From assembly GCA_003483645.1 (NCBI GenBank), contig DMYM01000257.1:1-6418 (forward strand): DNA of 6,418 nucleotides. The letters run 5' to 3'. The notes beneath the pieces were generated by a model. That model did not search any database. It was not told where the DNA came from and saw only the letters and a program-made list of their open reading frames with translations. Positions 1-5,547 of this stretch are shown piece after piece; position 1 is the stretch's first letter, and the number at the start of each line of letters is the position of its first letter. The stretch is from Verrucomicrobiales bacterium (GTDB lineage: Bacteria > Verrucomicrobiota > Verrucomicrobiia > Verrucomicrobiales > Akkermansiaceae). A program made the position numbers and the translations under genes.

Positions 1-2
1 CC

Positions 3-608
3 CACGGATGGACCCTCAAGCGCATGCACAAGAAGATCATGATGAGTGCAGCTTATCGCATGGGCTCCTCCGACAACGGGACCAACGCCAGTGCCGATCC
101 GAAGAACCTCTACTGGTGGAAGCGGGAACCCCGCCGCCTAGAAGCCGAGATCATTCGGGACAATGCCCTGGCGGTAAGCGGGCTGCTTGACCACAGGATG
201 TACGGAGCCGGCACCCTGGACCAGAGCATGAAAAGGCGCAGCATCTACTTCTTTGTCAAGCGCAGCAAGCTGGTGCCCATAATGCAGCTTTTCGACTGGC
301 CCGACTCCATGACAAGCCAGGGGCGGCGGGCAGTGACCACCACGCCCTCGCAGGCCCTTGTCTTCATCAACAGTCCGCAGGTACGCGAAATGGCGACCCA
401 CTTTGCGAAAACCGTAATGGCCGAGAGCGATCCGGTCGGCAGCGCAGTCTACCGCGCCCATGGATCGCCTCCAACCGAAGAACAGAGAAAGCGGATGCAC
501 AATTTTCTCAATGAACAGATCGCGAGCTACGGCGGGAAGAAGGAACCCGCCCTGGTGGACTTTTGCCACGCCCTCCTCGCTTCCAATGAAATAATCTACG
601 TGGAGTAA
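3..608 (+). CDS. DUF1553 (PSD1) domain protein, C-terminal fragment (5' end outside window)
   Basis: The reading frame is open from the left edge to TAA at 606-608, giving 202 visible residues, so the gene starts upstream and an internal ATG should not be taken as its start. The visible part is the C-terminal half of a PSD1 domain. It opens with HGWTLKRMHKKIMMSAAYRM, the family's 'GW.LK.LH..I..S..YR' helix. It continues with 'RRLEAEIIRDNALAVSG' and 'RRSIYFFVKR', then a 'FDWPDSMTSQGRR' block at about residues 97-109, followed by 'TTTPSQALVFINSPQV', and ends in 'LLASNEIIYVE'. All of these are ordinary family landmarks. By family precedent the missing part would contain DUF1549 (PSCyt2) and perhaps a cytochrome-c-like PSCyt1 domain and an export signal; none of this is visible. 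The biochemical role of the family is unknown. The downstream DUF1501 gene is 5 nt away, the standard pairing. Family assignment is firm; function is not. Confidence 0.93.
   Translation, partial: HGWTLKRMHKKIMMSAAYRMGSSDNGTNASADPKNLYWWKREPRRLEAEIIRDNALAVSGLLDHRMYGAGTLDQSMKRRSIYFFVKRSKLVPIMQLFDWPDSMTSQGRRAVTTTPSQALVFINSPQVREMATHFAKTVMAESDPVGSAVYRAHGSPPTEEQRKRMHNFLNEQIASYGGKKEPALVDFCHALLASNEIIYVE
602..605 (+). promoter_or_regulatory. Shine-Dalgarno-like GGAG for the first DUF1501 gene
   Basis: GGAG lies in the last codons of the upstream gene, just before its TAA, and 8 nt ahead of the ATG at 614. This spacing supports 614 as the start and suggests that translation of the DUF1501 gene is coupled to termination of the upstream gene. 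Confidence 0.6.
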
Positions 609-613
609 TCCTG

Positions 614-2059
614 ATGAACTGCAATCGCCTCGAAGACGTCTGGAACCGCCGTGAACTCCTGAGCAAGGCTGGCGGTGGACTGGGTGCCCTTGCCCTCGCG
701 TCCCTCCTGCACGAGAACGGCCACGCGGCCGTCGAACTGGGGAATAATCCGCTGGAGGCCCGCAAGCCGCACTTCGATGGCAAGGCCAAGCATGTGATCT
801 GGCTCTTCATCAACGGCGGTCCGTCCCACATCGACACCTGGGATCACAAGCCGGAACTTACCAAGCGCGATGGGCAGAAGCTCGAGGGCTTCGATCCCAC
901 CACGGGCTTTTTTGAGAATGCGGTGGGACCTCTCATGAAGTCGCCCTTCGAATTCAAGCAGCACGGCCAGAGTGGGGCCTGGGTCTCCTCCATTTTCCCC
1001 CATCTTTCCAGACACGTGGACAAGATGGCATTCGTGAAGTCTTTCCACACCCAGTCCAACAACCACAGCCCAGCCCTCTTCATGGCCAACACGGGTGTAA
1101 CACGCATGGGTCATCCCTGCGTGGGGAGCTGGGTGGCCTACGGGCTCGGCACCGAGAACGAAAACCTGCCAGCCTTCATGGTCATGAGCGATCCCAAGGG
1201 CCGCGGACTACCCAAAGGCCACGCGGCCAACTGGGGCAACGGGTTTCTCCCGGGTTCCTTCCAGGGAACATGGATCAACACCAAGGGCGACCCCATCCCG
1301 AACCTGAAACGCGTCCCGGGCATGAGCGAGGAACAACAACGTGCCCAGCTTCGCTTCCTGCGGGAAATGAACCAAGCACACCGGGATCGTACCGATGCGG
1401 AACGGAAACTCACCGCGCGGATCAAGAGCTTCGAACTCGCCTACCGCATGCAGGAGGAAGCTCCCGAGTGCGTCGACGTCAACTCCGAACCGGATCACAT
1501 CAAGAAGCTCTACGGTCTCGATAATGGACAATGCACCCACTTTGCCCGCCAGTGCCTGATGGCACGGCGTATGATCGAACGTGGTGTGCGCTACGTGCAG
1601 ATCTACTCCGGAGGGATGGAGAACCAGCGCAGCTGGGACGGGCACAACGACATCGTGGGCAACCACACCGGCTTCGCGGGCGAAACGGACCAGCCCATCG
1701 CAGGCCTCCTGCAGGATCTGGAGGAGCGGGGACTTCTCGATGAGACCCTCGTGATCTGGGGCGGAGAATTCGGCCGCCTTCCCGTGGCTCAGAAGAGCCA
1801 GAAACCCGGCCGCGACCATAATCCCCACGCCGGCTGTTACTGGTTCGCCGGGGGTGGAGTGAAGCGCGGAACCTCCTACGGCGAAACCGACGAACTCGGA
1901 CACCAAGCCGTCGTCGACAAGGTCGAGATCCACGACCTGCACGCAACCATCCTTCATCTCCTCGGACTCGATCACAAGAAGCTCACCTTCAAGCACAGTG
2001 GCCGCCGGTTCCGGCTGACCGATGTGGCGGGACGGGTTATCAACCAGATCGTTGCTTGA
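614..2059 (+). CDS. DUF1501 family protein, Tat-exported (complete)
   Basis: This 481-residue protein has the normal length of DUF1501 proteins, which are sequence-related to the sulfatase/alkaline-phosphatase superfamily; no activity is established. The N-terminus has a twin-arginine leader: R12-R13 in 'NRRELLSK', then the hydrophobic stretch 'GGGLGALALASLL'. Export of a folded protein by Tat is therefore likely. Family motifs in order are 'LFINGGPSHIDTWDHKPEL' (N67-G-G-P, D74, D77), a 'SNNHSPAL' histidine motif around H151, 'QIYSGGMENQRSWDGHND', 'DQPIAGLLQDLEERGLLDET', 'WGGEFGRLP' (W382-P390), 'GRDHNPHAGCYWFAGGG' with D401 and H402, and a C-terminal 'HDLHATILHLLGLDH'. The conserved Asp/His residues resemble the metal ligands of the phosphatase fold, but this is inference. 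The start is supported by the GGAG at 602-605 and by the Tat leader. It follows the DUF1553 gene by 5 nt, so the two probably form one transcription unit. Confidence 0.95.
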   Translation: MNCNRLEDVWNRRELLSKAGGGLGALALASLLHENGHAAVELGNNPLEARKPHFDGKAKHVIWLFINGGPSHIDTWDHKPELTKRDGQKLEGFDPTTGFFENAVGPLMKSPFEFKQHGQSGAWVSSIFPHLSRHVDKMAFVKSFHTQSNNHSPALFMANTGVTRMGHPCVGSWVAYGLGTENENLPAFMVMSDPKGRGLPKGHAANWGNGFLPGSFQGTWINTKGDPIPNLKRVPGMSEEQQRAQLRFLREMNQAHRDRTDAERKLTARIKSFELAYRMQEEAPECVDVNSEPDHIKKLYGLDNGQCTHFARQCLMARRMIERGVRYVQIYSGGMENQRSWDGHNDIVGNHTGFAGETDQPIAGLLQDLEERGLLDETLVIWGGEFGRLPVAQKSQKPGRDHNPHAGCYWFAGGGVKRGTSYGETDELGHQAVVDKVEIHDLHATILHLLGLDHKKLTFKHSGRRFRLTDVAGRVINQIVA

Positions 2060-2080
2060 CCTCCGTAGCGGCAATTAGCT

Positions 2081-2119
2081 AAGGGGTCCTGATAATCCTG
2101 GTATTTCGATCCCCTTTTT
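2081..2119 (+). terminator. candidate intrinsic terminator after the first DUF1501 gene
   Basis: The arms AAGGGG (2081-2086) and CCCCTT (2111-2116) can form a 6-bp stem, and the right arm runs directly into a tract of five T (2115-2119). The loop is long (24 nt) and poorly structured, so this is a reasonable but not strong Rho-independent terminator. It lies 21 nt after the TGA of the DUF1501 gene, where a terminator would be expected, and it separates the first gene pair from the toroid gene. Confidence 0.4.
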
Positions 2120-2120
2120 G

Positions 2121-2129
2121 TGCTAATAT
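2121..2129 (+). promoter_or_regulatory. weak extended -10 promoter candidate upstream of the toroid gene
   Basis: TGCTAATAT has the TG-n of an extended -10 element, and TAATAT matches the TATAAT consensus at 4 of 6 positions. It sits in the most AT-rich stretch of the neighbourhood, just after the candidate terminator and 55 nt before the GTG at 2185. No good -35 hexamer is visible at the usual spacing (the sequence there is GTATTT). This is position plus a partial match only. Confidence 0.2.
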
Positions 2130-2173
2130 TTGAGCCAGAAACCACGTTCCAGCCTTGAAATTGACCTTGAAAT

Positions 2174-2178
2174 AAGGA
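2174..2178 (+). promoter_or_regulatory. Shine-Dalgarno AAGGA favouring the GTG start at 2185
   Basis: AAGGA lies 6 nt upstream of GTG at 2185, a near-ideal spacing. The alternative ATG at 2221 has no purine-rich element in front of it. This is the main reason for choosing the GTG start, although protein conservation may favour the ATG. Confidence 0.5.
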
Positions 2179-2184
2179 TTCTTA

Positions 2185-3681
2185 GTGGCTCCGGCGCATT
2201 GGCGTCTATTCCGTTACATCATGAGCATTCACGCCCGACTCAATCCTGAGGCCCAGTCCAACCTGGATGCCCAGCGCCGGGCATCGATCGTCACGAGCCT
2301 GATCATTGCCATCCTCTCGGTGATCCTGGTGGTCCTCATCCTCTTCTTCATTCTCCTGCCTTCCCTGATGATCAAGTCCCCCATCATTGTTGCCTACTCT
2401 TCCGGCTCAGAGGAGGAAGACCCGCTCCAGCAGAAGCGAATTACCCGTGAGGTCACTCCCAAGCCCAATGCGCCCTCCTCGTCCCTGGCCAAGGTCATGG
2501 CCTCGGTGACGCCTTCTCCGACCGCCGTGCCGATTCCGGAGATTGAGGCTGTTCCGGCGCTGACCTACGGCTTCCGGGACGACATTGGTAAGGGATGGGG
2601 CACCGGCGGCAACGGAGGCGGGGGCGGCTTCGGACGAATCCCCGCTACCATGCGGAAGCGCTGTTCGGCCGCGGACCGCATGCGCCGGCTCAAGCAGAGT
2701 GGCGGCAACGAGGCATGCGAAGAGGCGGTGGTGAAGGCCCTGCGCTGGTTCAAGAAAGTTCAGCGCCGTGATGGATCCTGGGGTGGCAGCAGCCAGGTGG
2801 CCCAGACCGGATTGGTCCTCCTGGCCTATCTCGGTCACTGCGAGACGCCTCTTTCCGAGGAATTCGGCGAAGCCGTCACCAACGGCATGGTTTACCTCAT
2901 CGAAAACAGCGTGAAGAACAAGGGTCGGCTGTGCACCAACCGCGGTGACAACCACTGGGTCTATGAGCACGGCATCGCAACTTACGCGCTCGCCGAAGCC
3001 TACATGTTCTGCCGCCTGCTCGGCCTTAACATTCCCAACCTGAAGGATTCCGTGCAACTGGGCGTCCAGTGGATCATCGACAACCAGAACTCCTCGGGAG
3101 GCTGGGAATACGGCTTCGACGAAGGCAGCCGCGGGGGCGACATGTCCATCACCGCCTGGCAGCTACAGGCTCTCAAGGCGGGCTACCATACCCGTCTGGA
3201 CTTTCGTAACATGCCTGAGTGCATCAACAAGGCACTCGATTACTGCGAAGGGCGACAGAATAGTAATGGCGGTTTTGGTTACACCGGGACGAGTCCGGTG
3301 GGTGGCGGGCACTTCACCCTGACTGGAGCGGGCGTCCTCTGCTTCCAGCAGCACAAGGGATCAGGACATCGTGCCGCCCGCAAGGGAATGGACTATATTG
3401 ACCAACACGCCCGCATCAGTTACCAGGGAGGGCCCTGTAACCTTTACGAGCACTACTACGTGAGCCAGGCCGCCATCAACCACGGTGGCAAGAGCTGGCT
3501 CGACTACAACGACAAGTTCCGTGACACCCTCCTGAGCGGCCAGCAGGGCGATGGCCACTTCCGGGCCCCGCCCAATCCCGGACCGGGTAACAAGAATGAT
3601 CCGGTTTACCACACCGCCCTCGCCACCCTCATGCTGGAGGTTTACTACCGCTACCTGCCGGGTACCGGCTTTGGACTCTAA
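2185..3681 (+). CDS. membrane-anchored prenyltransferase/squalene-cyclase-repeat (alpha/alpha-toroid) protein
   Basis: This is a 498-residue protein (486 if started at ATG 2221, residue 13). A short basic N-terminus ending in R31-R32 precedes one strong membrane helix at about residues 35-63, so the N-terminus should be cytoplasmic and the rest outside. Residues about 70-150 form a low-complexity linker rich in Pro, Ser and Thr ('TPKPNAPSSS', 'TPSPTAVPIPEIEAVP'), ending in the glycine-rich 'GWGTGGNGGGGGFG' (137-150). A paired-cysteine segment follows (C160, C178). The toroid domain spans about 175-495 and has QW-like repeats: QRRDGSWGG (193-201), NQNSSGGWEYG (300-310), RQNSNGGFGYTG (357-368) and QQGDGHF (453-459). 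Other landmarks are 'GGDMSITAWQLQALKAG' around D319 and a terminal 'HTALATLMLEVYYRYLP'. The DxDD acid motif of squalene-hopene cyclase is absent, so a triterpene cyclase role is unlikely. The architecture recalls TonB-type proteins (helix plus Pro-rich linker), but no TonB C-terminal domain is present. Substrate or partner is unknown. Confidence 0.9.
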   Translation: MAPAHWRLFRYIMSIHARLNPEAQSNLDAQRRASIVTSLIIAILSVILVVLILFFILLPSLMIKSPIIVAYSSGSEEEDPLQQKRITREVTPKPNAPSSSLAKVMASVTPSPTAVPIPEIEAVPALTYGFRDDIGKGWGTGGNGGGGGFGRIPATMRKRCSAADRMRRLKQSGGNEACEEAVVKALRWFKKVQRRDGSWGGSSQVAQTGLVLLAYLGHCETPLSEEFGEAVTNGMVYLIENSVKNKGRLCTNRGDNHWVYEHGIATYALAEAYMFCRLLGLNIPNLKDSVQLGVQWIIDNQNSSGGWEYGFDEGSRGGDMSITAWQLQALKAGYHTRLDFRNMPECINKALDYCEGRQNSNGGFGYTGTSPVGGGHFTLTGAGVLCFQQHKGSGHRAARKGMDYIDQHARISYQGGPCNLYEHYYVSQAAINHGGKSWLDYNDKFRDTLLSGQQGDGHFRAPPNPGPGNKNDPVYHTALATLMLEVYYRYLPGTGFGL

Positions 3682-3909
3682 GGGTCCGTGAGGAAATTCC
3701 GCTCTCTCACAATCGATCCCGGAAGGAGCACGGTGGGGGCTGTATCCTGCCCTCAAGGCAAACCCGATCACAAACCTGAGCCACGGCTTCCGGGCTTCTA
3801 GATTAAACGGGAACGGAACCGTCGAGTTTTCCCCCTTCGGGTTGAGCCTCCATTCATCCTGTGGTCCCCGCACGCTTGCTACAACCTCCAGAACCGCTAA
3901 CCTTGTCGA
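3682..3909. other. intergenic gap between the toroid gene and the second gene pair
   Basis: This 228-nt stretch contains no convincing gene. A weak inverted repeat (GTGAG 3688-3692 with CTCAC 3706-3710) follows the toroid stop but has no T-tract. The hexamer TAGATT (3799-3804) is a 4-of-6 match to a -10 box without a -35 partner. The TAA at 3898-3900 is in frame with the downstream gene and limits how far its start can be extended. The gap suggests that the second pair may have its own promoter, but I cannot identify one. Confidence 0.4.
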
Positions 3910-5547
3910 ATGCCATGTAGGGTCAGCGTAATCGCCTCCCTGCTCCTGCTCTGCCTTTCATCTGCAGCGCTACGGGGAGAATCCGTGTCCGCCGCCATCG
4001 ACCGGCTCATCACCACCAAGGCCAGCGGCTCTCGCGCGCCAGCAGCCGATGATGCGGAATTCTTTCGACGAATCCACCTCGACCTGGCCGGCAACATTCC
4101 CACTGCCGCGCAGACCCGCGCCCTCCTGGGTGACAAATCAGCAGACAAGCGTAGCCGGATCATTGATCAACTGCTTGCCAGCGAAAACTTCGCTGAACAC
4201 TGGACCAACCGCCTCTCCGTCATGCTGCTGGAGCGGCAGCAACTCAGCCAGGTCCCCCACGACGAATGGCGGGCATACCTGAAAAAGAGCCTCCAGGACC
4301 AGCCACGCTGGAACGTTCTCGTAGGCGAGATGATTGCGGCGACTGGAAAGGGAGAATCCCGCGCCGCAATGAGATTCCTTGGAAAAGGGAATCACCACCG
4401 CCTCACTGAGGATATCGCCCGCCTTTTCCTCGGACGTGATCTCGAATGTGCCCGCTGCCATGATCATCCCTCCGTTGACGACTGGACCCAAGCGCACTAT
4501 TGGGGCCTCTACGCCTACCTGAACCAGACCAGACTCGCCACCCACTCAGGAGAGAAGCAGTCATACTTCGTCGAGAATCTCGCCACCAAGAAGGTGGAGT
4601 TCCAGTCCGTGTTCTTCGACGAAAAGGAGGACACTGGCCCCTGCCTGCCCGGCGGAAAAGAAGTCCCCATCCCGAAGTTTGAAGAAAATCAGGGCTTCAA
4701 GAAGCCCGCTGCTGACGGCCTGCCCGCCGTGCCAAAATTCCGCCCGCGTGAACTGCTCGCCCGCGATCTCACTTCCGGCCAGAACCACCTCTTCGCACGC
4801 AACTGCGTGAATCGAATCTGGGCGTTCATGATGGGACGGGGATTCTGGATGCCTCTCGACCAGGCCCACAGCGAGAATCCGCCCTCGCATCCCGAACTCC
4901 TTGATCTCCTGGAACGCCAGTTCGTCGCGCATCAGTTCGACATAAAGTGGCTCCTCCGTCAGATCGCCCTCAGCGCAAGCTACCAGCGCAGCAGCCGCCT
5001 TCCCCCCGGGGAGAAGGAGGTCGAACCGGAAAACTACCGCGTCGCCCATCTCAAGGGGCTGACTCCCGAACAACTCCTCCACTCCATCCTGCGGGCCACT
5101 GGCAACGAGGAGGTCCGCGCCCAGGAGTCGACGGGCGAAGAAAAGTTTGACCGCCGCGGCTACTTCACCGGCACCAACAAGGAGCTGCCCCAGTCTCATG
5201 CCGAGATCCAGGCAATTTTCATCCAGACCTTTGGAAGGCCCCCCGGAGAGCCTGAGACAGGGTTCATTCCAGGCCTGAACCAGTCTCTGTTCCTGATGAA
5301 CGACCGCCTCCTGTTGAGCTGGCTCGAGCCCGTCGAGGGAAACCTCATCCACGAGCTGGCGGCCCTCGAAGAACCCGGAGAGATGGCCGAGACGCTCTAC
5401 CTGGGCATCCTCTCCCGGCCGCCTGGAGAAGCAGAGGTCGCCGAGCTGGAGGCCTACCTCGAGAAAAACAGCAAACGTGCCAGCTCGGCCCTGGGCGAGC
5501 TGGCCTGGGCGCTCATCAACTCAACAGAATTCAGGCTGAATCACTGA
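3910..5547 (+). CDS. compact DUF1549 (PSCyt2) / DUF1553 (PSD1) protein with Sec signal peptide (complete)
   Basis: This 545-residue protein starts with a Sec-type leader: MPCR, the hydrophobic run 'VSVIASLLLLCLSSAALRG', and likely cleavage near residues 21-24. ATG 3910 is the only plausible start: an in-frame TAA lies at 3898-3900 and the leader begins here, although no Shine-Dalgarno sequence is visible. DUF1549 covers about residues 26-220 ('AAIDRLITTK', 'FFRRIHLDLAGNIPTAAQTR', 'LLASENFAEHWTNRLSVMLL', 'LTEDIARLFLGRDLECARCH'). C180-A-R-C183-H184 is a CXXCH motif continuing into DHP. DUF1553 covers about 277-540: 'RPRELLARDLT', 'NCVNRIWAFMMGRGF', 'HPELLDLLERQFVAHQFDIK', 'LTPEQLLHSILRATG', 'FGRPPGEPETG' and 'NSTEFRLNH'. 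Many relatives are considerably longer and carry an N-terminal PSCyt1 domain; here DUF1549 follows the leader directly. It overlaps the next DUF1501 gene by one base, so the products probably work together. Family function is unknown; haem binding at CXXCH is possible but unproven. Confidence 0.94.
   Translation: MPCRVSVIASLLLLCLSSAALRGESVSAAIDRLITTKASGSRAPAADDAEFFRRIHLDLAGNIPTAAQTRALLGDKSADKRSRIIDQLLASENFAEHWTNRLSVMLLERQQLSQVPHDEWRAYLKKSLQDQPRWNVLVGEMIAATGKGESRAAMRFLGKGNHHRLTEDIARLFLGRDLECARCHDHPSVDDWTQAHYWGLYAYLNQTRLATHSGEKQSYFVENLATKKVEFQSVFFDEKEDTGPCLPGGKEVPIPKFEENQGFKKPAADGLPAVPKFRPRELLARDLTSGQNHLFARNCVNRIWAFMMGRGFWMPLDQAHSENPPSHPELLDLLERQFVAHQFDIKWLLRQIALSASYQRSSRLPPGEKEVEPENYRVAHLKGLTPEQLLHSILRATGNEEVRAQESTGEEKFDRRGYFTGTNKELPQSHAEIQAIFIQTFGRPPGEPETGFIPGLNQSLFLMNDRLLLSWLEPVEGNLIHELAALEEPGEMAETLYLGILSRPPGEAEVAELEAYLEKNSKRASSALGELAWALINSTEFRLNH

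Noticed and set aside
1208..2074. 288-aa open frame on the minus strand opposite the first DUF1501 gene
   Set aside because: It lies antisense within a clearly conserved DUF1501 gene; GC-rich codon bias produces long antisense frames, and its translation shows no recognisable domain.
2185..3681. Annotation as squalene-hopene cyclase (shc)
   Set aside because: The toroid repeats fit the fold, but DxDD is missing, the domain is about half the length of a two-domain cyclase, and the membrane helix plus linker is not a cyclase architecture.
3688..3710. Inverted repeat GTGAG...CTCAC as a terminator of the toroid gene
   Set aside because: Only 5 bp with a 13-nt loop and no following T-tract; this is expected by chance.
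3799..3804. TAGATT as a -10 box for the second pair
   Set aside because: Only a partial match, with no acceptable -35 hexamer about 17 nt upstream.
3361..3873. 170-aa minus-strand frame reaching into the gap after the toroid gene
   Set aside because: Most of it is antisense to the conserved end of the toroid gene, and the part in the gap has no domain, leader or ribosome-binding site.
4447..4461. Calling the protein a cytochrome c
   Set aside because: One CXXCH inside a DUF1549 domain is a family trait; no surrounding cytochrome c fold sequence or distal ligand can be identified by reading.
4561..5352. 263-aa open frame on the minus strand opposite the DUF1549/1553 gene
   Set aside because: Shadow of the + strand coding sequence, with no recognisable motif and a low-complexity Leu/Glu/Val composition typical of antisense frames.
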